Shown: piece after piece, positions 20,971 to 29,117 of the stretch
Layout: every line of letters starts with the position of its first letter
Numbering within the stretch: the stretch's first letter is position 1
DNA from: an uncultured bacterium
GTDB lineage: Bacteria > Patescibacteriota > Minisyncoccia > UBA9983
Length of the DNA stretch: 33,592 nucleotides
Direction: 5' to 3'
Assembly (NCBI GenBank): GCA_913009575.1
Contig: CAJVWH010000006.1
Location: 1 to 33,592, forward strand
Position numbers and translations under genes: made by a program
Notes under the pieces: generated by a model
Databases searched by the model: none
What the model saw: the letters and a program-made list of their open reading frames with translations, nothing else
What the model was told of the DNA's origin: nothing

Positions 20971-22761
20971 ATGGCATCAAAAGAAATTAGGCGAAAATTT
21001 TTGGAATTTATGGAGAGCAAGGGACATAAAATTGCGCCTTCGTCTTCGCTTGTTCCGGAAAACGACCCATCGGTGCTTTTTACCACTGCCGGAATGCAGC
21101 AATTTAAGCAGTATTATCTTAATCCCGGCGTGGCAAAGAATTCCAGAATTGCAACGAGCCAGAAATGCGTAAGAACGGTTGATATTGATGAAGTGGGGGA
21201 TAGTACGCATCTTACTTTTTTTGAAATGCTGGGCAATTTTTCATTTGGATATCCCAATAAAGAAAACTCGTATTTCAAGAAAGAAACCATAGAATATGCC
21301 TGGGAATTTTTGACGGAAGAGTTGGGCGTTGATAGAACAAGAATTTACGCGACTTATTTTAAGGGTGAAAAAGGAGTGCCGGAAGATAAGGAATCATTGG
21401 AATTGCTGAAAACAATAAAGGGACTCAAAGAGATAAAACCGCAGGGGTTTGAGGATAATTTTTGGTCGCTTGGAACCGAGAATTCCCCGGGCGGGCCGAC
21501 CGTTGAATTTTACATAGACGAGATTGAAATATGGAATTGCGTTTTTAACGAATATGTTTTTAGAAACGGCAAGTATGAACCGGCGGAAAATAAAGGTGTT
21601 GATACGGGTATGGGACTGGAGCGATTGGCGACAATAATGCAGGGCAAGGATAATGTGTATGAGACAGATTTGTTCACGCCGATAATTAAAAAAATAGAGC
21701 TATTGGCAACGAAGTCCGGTGTCGTAGCTAATGTGAGGATTATTGCGGACCATATCAAAGCAAGCGTTTTTATAATCGCTGACGGGGTTGTTCCTTCAAA
21801 TGTTGGCAGAGGATATGTGTTGAGGCGCCTGATTAGGCGCGCAGTTCGTTACGGAAAATTGTTGGGCATTGTTTTTTTTACTTCTAAGATTGCCGAATCA
21901 GTGATAGAAATTTACAAAGATGTTTATCCTGAAATTAAAAAAAATAAAGAGAAAATTTTTGGCGAATTGGGCAAGGAAGAAGAGAAGTTTGGAAAAACTT
22001 TGGAAAAGGGATTGCAGGAAATTATAAAATTTGAACCTAAATTTAACGAAGCCACTGGATTTTTGGAGTTTGGGATAAATGGACAAGCACTTTTTGATAT
22101 TTATCAGACATATGGTTTCCCGTTGGAAATGAGTTTAGAAGAATTGGATAAAATTTACTCTAAACATGAAATTGGTATTCCTGCAGATTTTAAAGAAGAT
22201 TTAAAAAAGTGGTTTGAGGAAGAAAAAGAAAAATGGAAAAATCAATTTCAGGAAGAATTGAAAAAACACCAAAAACTTTCCAAAACCGCTTCCGCCGGAA
22301 TGTTTAAGGGCGGGTTGGCTGACTCCGGAGAGGAGGCGGCCAAATTGCACACCGCCACGCACCTTTTGCAGGCGGCGTTGCGCGAGGTTTTGGGCGAACA
22401 TGTCACGCAGAAGGGAAGCAATATTACCGCGGAGCGGTTGCGTTTTGATTTTTCCCATCCAGAGAAATTGACTGACGAGCAGAAAAAGAAAGTGGAAGAA
22501 ATCGTGAACGAAAAAATTAAAGAGAATTTGCCTGTTGTTTGCGAAGAAATGAGTGTGGAGGAGGCGAAAGAAAAGGGGGCGCTCGGAGTCTTTGATGAAA
22601 AATACGGCGACAAGGTGAAAGTTTATTCCATCGGAGATTTTTCTAAGGAAATCTGTGGCGGTCCGCACATTAAATCAACCGGTGAATTAGGTCATTTTGA
22701 AATCAAAAAAGAAGAAGCAAGCAGTGCGGGGATTAGGCGCATCAAATCGGTTTTGGAATAA
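20971..22761 (+). CDS. alaS: Alanyl-tRNA synthetase lacking the C-terminal domain
   Basis: AlaRS charges tRNA-Ala. The class II catalytic core is clear: FLEFMESKGHKIAPSSSLVP, then TFFEMLGNFSFG, DNFWSLG, GPTVEFYID and GMGLERL. The editing domain follows, with KLHTATHLLQ (HxxxH near residue 459) and ICGGPHIKSTGEL (CxxxH near 562). The protein then ends at 596 residues, while the typical enzyme is about 875. The DHHA1/C-Ala domain, which helps bring the tRNA to the two active sites, is missing. The end is clean and the next gene starts 26 bases later, so this is a natural short form rather than a frameshift. TATTAT stands eight bases before the ATG. Confidence 0.95.
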   Translation: MASKEIRRKFLEFMESKGHKIAPSSSLVPENDPSVLFTTAGMQQFKQYYLNPGVAKNSRIATSQKCVRTVDIDEVGDSTHLTFFEMLGNFSFGYPNKENSYFKKETIEYAWEFLTEELGVDRTRIYATYFKGEKGVPEDKESLELLKTIKGLKEIKPQGFEDNFWSLGTENSPGGPTVEFYIDEIEIWNCVFNEYVFRNGKYEPAENKGVDTGMGLERLATIMQGKDNVYETDLFTPIIKKIELLATKSGVVANVRIIADHIKASVFIIADGVVPSNVGRGYVLRRLIRRAVRYGKLLGIVFFTSKIAESVIEIYKDVYPEIKKNKEKIFGELGKEEEKFGKTLEKGLQEIIKFEPKFNEATGFLEFGINGQALFDIYQTYGFPLEMSLEELDKIYSKHEIGIPADFKEDLKKWFEEEKEKWKNQFQEELKKHQKLSKTASAGMFKGGLADSGEEAAKLHTATHLLQAALREVLGEHVTQKGSNITAERLRFDFSHPEKLTDEQKKKVEEIVNEKIKENLPVVCEEMSVEEAKEKGALGVFDEKYGDKVKVYSIGDFSKEICGGPHIKSTGELGHFEIKKEEASSAGIRRIKSVLE

Positions 22762-22774
22762 AAAATAATAATGT

Positions 22775-22780
22775 TATAAT
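22775..22780 (+). promoter_or_regulatory. -10 element before the FtsA/PilM-like gene
   Basis: A consensus TATAAT lies seven bases before the ATG at 22788, again placing the transcription start at the start codon. Confidence 0.5.
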
Positions 22781-22787
22781 GTAATCA

Positions 22788-23984
22788 ATGAGTACCCTTG
22801 GTTTTAACAAAAAGAAAGAAGAGGTTATCGCTGTTTTTGATGTTGGGAGCGCTTCAGTCGGTGGGATGATTATTAAAACGTGTCCAGAAAGTAAACCGGA
22901 AGTTATAACTAACGCGCGAATTCCGATAGATTTTCTTTTGGATGTAAATTTTGAAGCTTTTTGGCGCTGCGCACGCAATTCACTCAAAAAAGTTATTGCG
23001 GAGCTTCTAAAAGATTCGCCACGCGGAGTTGACAAGATTTTTTGTACTTTTTCCTCCCCGTGGTTTATTTCACAAACAAGAATCATAAAAGTAAAAAGAG
23101 AAAAATCATTTGAAATAACTGATGATTTTCTAAAAAAACTTATTGATAATGAAATAAAGATTTTTGAAAGCCAATGGCAGTCCAAAAATCATCATTCTTT
23201 AGCCGGTGGCGCGGCGAATAAATGTGAGCTTGTGGAATATGATGTTATGAAGGTGTTTTTGAACGGATACCATACGTTAAAACCAATTGGCAAAAACACA
23301 AAAACGCTTGAAGCGTATATTTATATAAGCTTGGGAATTAAGGCGATTAATGAAGAGATAAGAGAAATTATTTTGAAAAATTTCGGGAAAGAAAAAGTTG
23401 TTTTTCACACCTTACCGATTGTTTCCTTTTCCATTCTGGAAGAGATTATAAAGCCGGAAGATGGATATATTTTTATTGACATTGGCGGAGAAGTAAGCGA
23501 TATTTCGTTGGTGCGCAGAGGTGTTTTGGAGGAGACGGTATCTTTTTCAAAGGGCGCGAACACTTTAATAAGGCACGTTGCGGTTAGATTCAAAACTTTT
23601 GTGAACAATGCACTTTCACTGGTTGAAAGGTTTAAAAATAAACATATGAACGTTTCCGATTCTAAAAAGATGTCGCTGCTCATTGACAAGGCGAAAAATG
23701 ACTGGTGCAGTTTTTTGCGAGAATCCTTATCCGAAGTCTCAGGGGGAAAATCTCTGCCGCAAGACCTTTTTTTGATGAGTAACGGCGATATCGGCCGTGA
23801 ATTTGTTGAATGTGCGAAAGACGATTTTTTTTCTCGCTTTACGATTTTGGGAAAAACTTTTAATGTAAAACAGATTCTGTCCGGAAGTTTAGAACATTAT
23901 TTTCTTTTTAAAAAAAGTTTTAAAAAGAAGAAAGACCTTTTTTTGATGATGGAATTTCTTTTTGTTTTGAAATCATATGAGTAA
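22788..23984 (+). CDS. FtsA/PilM-like actin-fold ATPase
   Basis: The protein has the actin/Hsp70 nucleotide-binding signatures of the FtsA/PilM group. These are phosphate-1 VIAVFDVGSASVGGMII at residues 13-29, phosphate-2 GYIFIDIGGEVSDISLVRRG near residue 225, and FSKGANTLIRHVA after it. Such proteins sit at the membrane and tie division or type IV pilus machinery to the cytoplasm. The sequence is divergent (398 aa) and lacks a clear amphipathic C-terminal FtsA tail. The next gene, a membrane protein, overlaps its last 8 bases, so the two products probably form a complex, as PilM does with PilN. Confidence 0.72.
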   Translation: MSTLGFNKKKEEVIAVFDVGSASVGGMIIKTCPESKPEVITNARIPIDFLLDVNFEAFWRCARNSLKKVIAELLKDSPRGVDKIFCTFSSPWFISQTRIIKVKREKSFEITDDFLKKLIDNEIKIFESQWQSKNHHSLAGGAANKCELVEYDVMKVFLNGYHTLKPIGKNTKTLEAYIYISLGIKAINEEIREIILKNFGKEKVVFHTLPIVSFSILEEIIKPEDGYIFIDIGGEVSDISLVRRGVLEETVSFSKGANTLIRHVAVRFKTFVNNALSLVERFKNKHMNVSDSKKMSLLIDKAKNDWCSFLRESLSEVSGGKSLPQDLFLMSNGDIGREFVECAKDDFFSRFTILGKTFNVKQILSGSLEHYFLFKKSFKKKKDLFLMMEFLFVLKSYE

Positions 23985-25233
23985 AAAAATAATCCAAGAT
24001 ATAATAATAAAGAAAAAAACCGCCCAAAGGACGAGAATTGAGGAAAAAAAAGATAATCCTCCGATTAGAATTCCAAGGCGGAAACAGAGAAAGATAATTT
24101 CTTTTAAAAGTATCTTTTGGTTTGCTTTTTTTGCATTGTTGATATTTGCGTTTTTTTCCGCTTTAGGATTCTTTTCCTCTGTTTCAATAAAAATTACGCC
24201 CAGACAAGAATTTATCGCGGTAGATTCTGATTTAAAGGCAAAGCGCGGCGGAGATGGGGGAATTTTGCCATTTGAAACAATACGAATGAAACGTACGGAA
24301 AAGTTTGTCGGGAAATCCACTGGAGTTGAAAAAGTTGAAGATATGTCCAGTGGGAAGATAGTAATTTACAACGCTTTTAGCTCAAAATCGCAAGTACTTA
24401 TAGCTCGTACTCGCTTTGAAACTCCCGAGGGGAAGATTTATCGCATAAAAAAGCGCATTACAGTGCCCGGAGCAAAAATTAAAAAAGGGAAAATTGTTCC
24501 AAGCTCCATTGAGGCGGTTGTTTATGCCGATAAATTTGGGAAGGAATATAATATTGGCCTTAGTGATTTTTCCATCCCAGGTTTTAAGGGCGATCCGCGG
24601 TATAAAAAGTTTTACGCGCGTTCAAAAACGGAAATGAAGGGCGGTTATGAAGGAACGGTTTCAATTATCACTAAAAAAGACATTGCCGAGGGCAGCGATA
24701 ATTTAAAGAAAAAAATTAAAAATTATTTGTTAGAGTCTCTTTCCAAACAAATACCCTTGGGTTTTTTGCTTTATAAAGGAGCTTCAATTTTTAATTTTTC
24801 CGAATTGGAGAACAACCCCGTTCCAGGCGACAGAATTGAAAAATTTGAATATGGTTTAAATGGCGAGGTTGTCGGTTTTCTAATTAAAAAATCTAGCTTA
24901 GAAAAAGAAATCGTGAAGAGATACTTGAAGGATAGTATGGATGAAGTGGGCATCGTCAATATTGATGGATTTGTATTTAAACTCTTTAAATACGATAGAG
25001 AGAAAAATGAAATAATCTTTAATTTAAAGGGCAAAGCGCACTTTGTATGGAAGATTGATACCGATTCCCTTTTGGGCGATTTGGTAAAGTCCCCAAGAAG
25101 CGAATATAATTTAGTCTTTAAAAAATATCCCGCTATTGAAAAGGCGGAGATAATTTTCAGGCCTTATTGGTGGCATTATTTGCCAAAAAATAAATCACAT
25201 GTTCATTTTGAGCAGATTCTGAAGTCGGGATAG
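23977..25233 (+). CDS. Single-pass membrane protein with baseplate-J-like barrel segment
   Basis: A basic cytoplasmic N-terminus of about 45 residues precedes one membrane helix (IFWFAFFALLIFAFFSALGFF). The outside part contains a segment that reads like the beta barrel found in baseplate-J-type and related CPR proteins: GKIVIYNAFSSKSQVLIART, then FETPEGKIYRIKKRITVPGA, then DKFGKEYNIGLSDFSIPGFK. The C-terminus ends WHYLPKNKSHVHF. It overlaps the FtsA/PilM-like gene by 8 bases. The pairing suggests a PilN/PilO-like or envelope-spanning role, but this is inference and the family is unnamed to me. Confidence 0.62.
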   Translation: MSKKIIQDIIIKKKTAQRTRIEEKKDNPPIRIPRRKQRKIISFKSIFWFAFFALLIFAFFSALGFFSSVSIKITPRQEFIAVDSDLKAKRGGDGGILPFETIRMKRTEKFVGKSTGVEKVEDMSSGKIVIYNAFSSKSQVLIARTRFETPEGKIYRIKKRITVPGAKIKKGKIVPSSIEAVVYADKFGKEYNIGLSDFSIPGFKGDPRYKKFYARSKTEMKGGYEGTVSIITKKDIAEGSDNLKKKIKNYLLESLSKQIPLGFLLYKGASIFNFSELENNPVPGDRIEKFEYGLNGEVVGFLIKKSSLEKEIVKRYLKDSMDEVGIVNIDGFVFKLFKYDREKNEIIFNLKGKAHFVWKIDTDSLLGDLVKSPRSEYNLVFKKYPAIEKAEIIFRPYWWHYLPKNKSHVHFEQILKSG

Positions 25234-25272
25234 CCGTTCCAACCCCAAAAGCCCCATCTTCCGGGTCCTTGC

Positions 25273-25300
25273 TTTACTTTTGCGTTTTTAGGAGTATATT
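25273..25300 (+). promoter_or_regulatory. Promoter of the 158-aa membrane gene
   Basis: TTTACT (25273-25278), 16-base spacer, TATATT (25295-25300). The roughly 40-base leader carries AAAAAGGAGGT, seven bases before the ATG. Confidence 0.5.
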
Positions 25301-25346
25301 GAAATTAGACGGAGTAGAAAAATTCATATAAAAAGGAGGTATAGTC

Positions 25347-25823
25347 ATGAAAATGAGCCTACTCATTTTAGACATGATTACTTTTGAGTGGTTGACTGAT
25401 TTCATTTTCGTAATACTACTTTTCGTTTTCGGTACCGTGTTCCTGTTAATTGCCGGAGAGAAAAGGAAGAGAAAAATCCTTTGGGTTGTGACAACTTTTA
25501 TGGGTCTTTTTCTAATAGCGGCCTCCATGGCAATTATCGTGGTGGGCGTGAAAAATTCCTATAGCCGATTATCCACGGGAAGAGAGTACGTAATCAGAGC
25601 GGTAATTCCCGGGTTGGTAACCACAATAGTTGTTGCGGAGCGGGCCAATAAAGTGTTGGCGATGAAAATGGATAAAAAGTTGTTGCCACTGGGCCTTAAG
25701 GTAGGCGATGTTGTCATCCGCACAAATCTGGGAATGAAAAGATTGAGTTTGAAAAAAGGGCGAAGGTTTCCAAAACGGATTCCCCTGTGGAATCCGCGGA
25801 AACAAAGAAAATTTAATTTTTAA
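25347..25823 (+). CDS. Small membrane protein of unknown function
   Basis: Two hydrophobic helices are visible at the N-terminus (FIFVILLFVFGTVFLLIAG and WVVTTFMGLFLIAASMAIIVVG), followed by a short soluble region (LSTGREYVIRAVIPGLVTTI), possibly a beta-rich domain, and a strongly basic C-terminus (LKKGRRFPKRIPLWNPRKQRK). No family is recognised. The start is fixed by a strong ribosome site (GGAGG, seven bases). It is a single-gene unit with its own promoter and a clean terminator, set between the pilus-like pair and the ribosomal cluster. Confidence 0.75.
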   Translation: MKMSLLILDMITFEWLTDFIFVILLFVFGTVFLLIAGEKRKRKILWVVTTFMGLFLIAASMAIIVVGVKNSYSRLSTGREYVIRAVIPGLVTTIVVAERANKVLAMKMDKKLLPLGLKVGDVVIRTNLGMKRLSLKKGRRFPKRIPLWNPRKQRKFNF

Positions 25824-25828
25824 TTTTC

Positions 25829-25860
25829 AGAGGTTTGGTTGTTAGCCAAACCTCTCCTTT
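25829..25860 (+). terminator. Rho-independent terminator
   Basis: AGAGGTTTGG (25829-25838) pairs with CCAAACCTCT (25846-25855) over ten pairs with a seven-base loop, followed by CCTTTTTATT. It insulates the ribosomal cluster from the gene before it. Confidence 0.9.
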
Positions 25861-25874
25861 TTATTGTTATTTAC

Positions 25875-25904
25875 TTGACATATTTACACGCATTTTGTTA
25901 TACT
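25875..25904 (+). promoter_or_regulatory. Promoter of the infA-led ribosomal cluster
   Basis: TTGACA (25875-25880), 18-base spacer, TATACT (25899-25904). The start of transcription should lie about ten bases before the infA ATG. Confidence 0.8.
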
Positions 25905-25920
25905 GTAAAAGTTGAAATAA

Positions 25921-26136
25921 ATGGCAGACAGGTCTGAAAAAACAGCTATAGGAATGGTCACAGAGGCATTACCCAATGTTACTTTTCGTATTAGATTTGA
26001 AAACGGGAAGGAAATTCTCGGGTATTTGGGGGGTAGGATGAGAAAATACAGAATTAGGGTATTGGTGGGGGATAAAGTGAAAGTTGAAATGAGTCCATAT
26101 GGAGAGACAAGAGGCAGGATTGTTAAAAGATTATAA
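25921..26136 (+). CDS. infA: Translation initiation factor IF-1
   Basis: IF-1 binds the ribosomal A site with IF-2 and IF-3 during initiation. The 71-residue OB-fold protein shows the family signature: [20 protein letters not shown], then [20 protein letters not shown], then [16 protein letters not shown]. Length is normal. It opens the ribosomal protein cluster, as in many bacteria, and is preceded by a good promoter with a short leader and no clear Shine-Dalgarno sequence. Confidence 0.97.
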   Translation: MADRSEKTAIGMVTEALPNVTFRIRFENGKEILGYLGGRMRKYRIRVLVGDKVKVEMSPYGETRGRIVKRL

Positions 26137-26214
26137 AATACAAATAACGGATTGATATTAACACACCAATATGCGAATTCGCAGATATTTTAAAATTAAT
26201 AGTTAGTATTATTT

Positions 26215-26331
26215 ATGAAAGTTAGGGCTTCGGTCAAAAAAATTTGTAAAGATTGTAAAATGGTCAGGAGAAAAGGCCGGCTTTATGTTATTTGTAAAAA
26301 AAACCCGAAACATAAACAGCATCAAGGATAA
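26215..26331 (+). CDS. rpmJ: Large-subunit ribosomal protein L36 (bL36)
   Basis: The 38-residue protein begins [15 protein letters not shown] and ends [11 protein letters not shown]. All four zinc ligands of the C+ form are present (CKDC pair, the Cys in YVICKKN, and the His in PKHK). It lies between infA and rpsM as usual, and its TAA shares one base with the ATG of rpsM (TAATG), giving translational coupling. TAGTAT stands five bases before the ATG. Confidence 0.97.
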   Translation: MKVRASVKKICKDCKMVRRKGRLYVICKKNPKHKQHQG

Positions 26332-26714
26332 TGAGAATAATAGGAGCAAACATACCGGATAATAAGAGATTAGAAGTGGCACTCACTTATATTTTTGGAA
26401 TTGGCAAGACCAAGGCGCGGGATATTTTACATAAAGCGAAAATACCTCTCTCAAAAAAAGCGTCCGAACTTTCCACTGATGAAACAAGCGCGATGAGGAA
26501 GTTGGTTGAGAAAAATAGAATTGAAGGTGATTTGCGGCGCGAAATAGCATCAAACATCAAAAGGTTGAAAGAAATAAAATGCTATAGGGGAACCAGACAT
26601 ATTAAGCGTTTGCCGGTAAGAGGACAGAGAACTTCCACTAATTCCCGCACGGTGCGTCCATACAGGGGTCGTTTGACGATGGGAAGCGGAAAAAGAAAGA
26701 TGGATAAAAAATAA
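26331..26714 (+). CDS. rpsM: Small-subunit ribosomal protein S13 (uS13)
   Basis: S13 sits in the 30S head and contacts the 50S subunit and P-site tRNA. The 127-residue protein has the typical start RIIGANIPDNKRLEVALTYI, the helix-two-turn-helix FGIGKTKARDIL, and the basic tail RHIKRLPVRGQRTSTNSRT. Its start codon overlaps the rpmJ stop and rpsK begins 14 bases after its end. Confidence 0.97.
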   Translation: MRIIGANIPDNKRLEVALTYIFGIGKTKARDILHKAKIPLSKKASELSTDETSAMRKLVEKNRIEGDLRREIASNIKRLKEIKCYRGTRHIKRLPVRGQRTSTNSRTVRPYRGRLTMGSGKRKMDKK

Positions 26715-26728
26715 GATATAAAAAAGTC

Positions 26729-27160
26729 ATGGGAAAAAAACGCATCATAAAAAAATCAAGCGAAAGGGGCGCGTCCAGAGTAAGACAGGGTATCGGCAGG
26801 TTGCCCAAAAGGAAACTTTCCACGGGAATTTTACATATTCAATCCACTTACAATAATGCCCTTTTAACCTTAACCGATAAAGAGGGCAACGCCGTTATGC
26901 AGTTATCAAGCGGAGCAATGGGTTTTAAGGGGGCCAAGAAAGGAACCCCGTTCGCTTCTTCAAAGGTCGCTGGTATTCTTGCGGATAAGGCAAAAATGAT
27001 AGGCGTAAAAGATGTAGATGTGATTGTAAAAGGAGTGGGTGCCGGCAGGGAATCTGCTATTCGTACTTTTGCCAACAAGGGAATCGGAATAAATTTAATC
27101 CGCGACATTACACCAATTCCACATAACGGCCCAAGACCACCAAAGCCAAGGCGCGTGTGA
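26729..27160 (+). CDS. rpsK: Small-subunit ribosomal protein S11 (uS11)
   Basis: S11 lies on the 30S platform and contacts the mRNA exit path. Typical blocks are HIQSTYNNALLTLTDKEGNA, SSGAMGFKGAKKGTPFASS, KGVGAGRESAIRTFANKGI and DITPIPHNGPRPPKPRRV. The N-terminus has a basic extension (KKRIIKKSSERGAS). Length is 143 aa. The 79-base spacer before rpsD contains alternative hairpins. Confidence 0.97.
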   Translation: MGKKRIIKKSSERGASRVRQGIGRLPKRKLSTGILHIQSTYNNALLTLTDKEGNAVMQLSSGAMGFKGAKKGTPFASSKVAGILADKAKMIGVKDVDVIVKGVGAGRESAIRTFANKGIGINLIRDITPIPHNGPRPPKPRRV

Positions 27161-27162
27161 TT

Positions 27163-27219
27163 ATGCCGATATGCAAATGTAATGCCAATACTGCAAATTG
27201 CGAATTTGCAAATCGGTAT
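27163..27219 (+). promoter_or_regulatory. Alternative hairpins in the rpsK-rpsD spacer
   Basis: The segment at 27163-27178 (ATGCCGATATGCAAAT) can pair with 27204-27219 over most of 16 positions. Alternatively TGCAAATT (27192-27199) pairs perfectly with AATTTGCA (27203-27210). The two folds exclude each other. S4 represses its own operon through leader structure in other bacteria, so this is a candidate control site; palindromic debris is the alternative. Confidence 0.45.
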
Positions 27220-27239
27220 AAAATTCATTAATTTGAATC

Positions 27240-27878
27240 ATGATAGACGATAAATGTAAAAAATGTAGAAGGGCGGCACAGAAATTGTTTTTAAAATCCG
27301 GAAAATGTTATACCGCCAAATGTCCGCTTACCAGGAAACCATATATTCCGGGTATTTTTGGCAAAACGAGAGGGAAACATTCCAAGCGGGGGGTATCGGA
27401 ATACGGTTCACAATTGCGTGAGAAGCAGAAAATAAGATTTACTTATGGTTTGCGTGAGAAGCAATTTTCCAATTATGTAAAAGAGGCGAAGAAAAAATCC
27501 GAGATAGATGTTTCTGCAGCTCTTTTTAATATTCTTGAATCCCGTCTTGATAATGTTGTTTTCCGTCTCGGACTTGCGGAATCCAGATCAAGGGCGAGAC
27601 AGATTGTTTCCCATGGACACATAATGGTTAACACTCGAAAAGTGAATATACCTTCTTATAGAGTAAAACTCGGGGATAAAATTTATATCAGGCCGCAATC
27701 TCTTTCAAAGGGAATTTTTAAAGATTTGGAAATAAGGTTAAAAAAATATGATTCATCTTCTTGGTTAAAACTGGATAAGGATTTAACTTCCGGCAATGTC
27801 GCCGGTAAACCGGCTATCGGAGATGAAATGGGAATGGAAGACAGTTTAAACGTCATAATGGAATTTTATTCAAGATAG
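27240..27878 (+). CDS. rpsD: Small-subunit ribosomal protein S4 (uS4)
   Basis: S4 nucleates 30S assembly on 16S rRNA. The 212-residue protein has the zinc-binding N-terminal form (CKKCRR ... CYTAKC), the block GKHSKRGVSEYGSQLREKQK and the S4 RNA-binding domain with RLDNVVFRLGLAESRSRARQ and VSHGHIMVNTRKVNIPSY. It belongs to the alpha operon layout rpsM-rpsK-rpsD-rpoA. Confidence 0.97.
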   Translation: MIDDKCKKCRRAAQKLFLKSGKCYTAKCPLTRKPYIPGIFGKTRGKHSKRGVSEYGSQLREKQKIRFTYGLREKQFSNYVKEAKKKSEIDVSAALFNILESRLDNVVFRLGLAESRSRARQIVSHGHIMVNTRKVNIPSYRVKLGDKIYIRPQSLSKGIFKDLEIRLKKYDSSSWLKLDKDLTSGNVAGKPAIGDEMGMEDSLNVIMEFYSR

Positions 27879-27882
27879 ATTT

Positions 27883-27981
27883 ATTCGCAATGGTCATTTT
27901 GTGCCAAGTGCGTATGTCGCGAATGGCAAAAGGATTTTTAAAAATGTTTTGTTTAACGATTACAAACATTTTTTATCCTTT
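27883..27981 (+). repeat. Two nested hairpins in the rpsD-rpoA spacer
   Basis: ATTCGC (27883-27888) pairs with GCGAAT (27919-27924), with TGCCA/TGGCA nearby. A longer hairpin pairs AAAGGAT and AAAAATGTTT (27929-27949) with AAACATTTTT and ATCCTTT (27964-27981). The 138-base spacer holds no gene. It may modulate transcription into rpoA. Confidence 0.5.
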
Positions 27982-28016
27982 AATTTTATAAATTATCAGT
28001 AATTTTAAACAAAAAT

Positions 28017-28997
28017 ATGGATTATGACATTTCATTGCCGTTGAAACCGAAAGTTGTCTATGAAGAGGATAATAAGGGTGTGTACGAGATTGACGGACTT
28101 TACGCCGGTTATGGGCATACTTTAGGCAATTCATTAAGAAGGATTATTTTATCTTCATTGCCAGGTTCGGCTGTGACCAAAGTGAAGATAGAAGGTGCCT
28201 TGCATGAGTTTTCCACGATTTCAGGAGTAAAAGAGGATGTGATAAATATACTTCTAAATCTCAAAAAACTGAGGTTTAAGATGCATACTGACGAGTCACA
28301 AACAGCAACAATTTCTGTTAAGGGAATAAAAAATATAACCGCCAAAGACATCAATCTTCCGTCACAATTGGATATTTTGAATAAAGATCAGCATATTGCT
28401 TCTTTGACAAACAAGGACGCTAAATTAGAGATGGAATTTTCCGTGGAAAAAGGATTGGGGTATGTTTCCAGAGAGGGCTTGCATAAAGATAAACTTGATG
28501 TCGGAGTAATAATATTGGATGCTGTTTTTACGCCAATAAGAAGGGTGAATTATGAAGTGGAAAATATGCGTGTAGGCGAACGCACTGATTATAACAGGCT
28601 TCGTTTCACTATAGAAACAGATGGAATTATTTCTCCCAAAGATGCTCTTGAAAAATCCATAGAGATTATGATAGAACATTTGAAAGCAATCGTTGGTTTT
28701 AAAGAAAAGGAGAATCTTGAAGAATTTAAGGATGGCGAGGAAACTGAAGGAGAGGAGGCTCCGGAACCAGAGGATAAAGAAGAAAAGGTTGAGGATAAAG
28801 AAATATTAAAGACAAGAATTGAAGATCTGCATCTCTCTTTCAGGGTGTTAAACGCACTTTCGGCGGTTGGCATTAGAACCGTTGGCGGGCTTGTCAGAAA
28901 AAAAGAAGAAGACCTTTTAGCATTAGAAGGAGTTGGAAAGAAGGCAATTCAGGAAATCAGAAGAGCATTGGGTAACTATGGATTGATATTGAAATAA
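28017..28997 (+). CDS. rpoA: DNA-directed RNA polymerase subunit alpha
   Basis: Alpha dimerises to assemble RNA polymerase. The N-terminal domain shows GLYAGYGHTLGNSLRRIILS and SLPGSAVTKVKIEGALHEFS, then MRVGERTDYNRLRFTIETDG. A strongly acidic linker follows (EFKDGEETEGEEAPEPEDKE). The C-terminal domain ends FRVLNALSAVGIRTVGGLVR and LEGVGKKAIQEIRRALGNYG, carrying the helix-hairpin-helix that binds UP elements and activators. Length is 326 aa, normal. The -10-like TATAAA lies about 25 bases upstream of the ATG. Confidence 0.98.
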   Translation: MDYDISLPLKPKVVYEEDNKGVYEIDGLYAGYGHTLGNSLRRIILSSLPGSAVTKVKIEGALHEFSTISGVKEDVINILLNLKKLRFKMHTDESQTATISVKGIKNITAKDINLPSQLDILNKDQHIASLTNKDAKLEMEFSVEKGLGYVSREGLHKDKLDVGVIILDAVFTPIRRVNYEVENMRVGERTDYNRLRFTIETDGIISPKDALEKSIEIMIEHLKAIVGFKEKENLEEFKDGEETEGEEAPEPEDKEEKVEDKEILKTRIEDLHLSFRVLNALSAVGIRTVGGLVRKKEEDLLALEGVGKKAIQEIRRALGNYGLILK

Positions 28998-29081
28998 ATC
29001 GTTGGAAATCAAGCGTTTTGATGGACTAACGGCAATAAATAAGATATAGTTATTTTATTATTGAGATTTAATTTGATTTAC

Positions 29082-29104
29082 GAAAATGTTTAAGAAACAT
29101 TTTC
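29082..29104 (+). terminator. Hairpin with T run before rplQ
   Basis: GAAAATGTTT pairs with AAACATTTTC around three bases, followed by TGTTTTT. It lies in the 120-base rpoA-rplQ spacer, just 13 bases before the rplQ ATG, and could attenuate or end transcription after rpoA. Confidence 0.5.
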
Positions 29105-29117
29105 TGTTTTTAACAGG

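Noticed and set aside
21829-21846. Palindrome GCGCCTGATTAGGCGC in alaS
   Set aside because: It encodes the conserved RRLIRR segment of AlaRS, so it is not an insertion.
27879-28016. Possible tRNA in the rpsD-rpoA spacer
   Set aside because: Stems are present but no cloverleaf, TTC loop or CCA-like end could be drawn.
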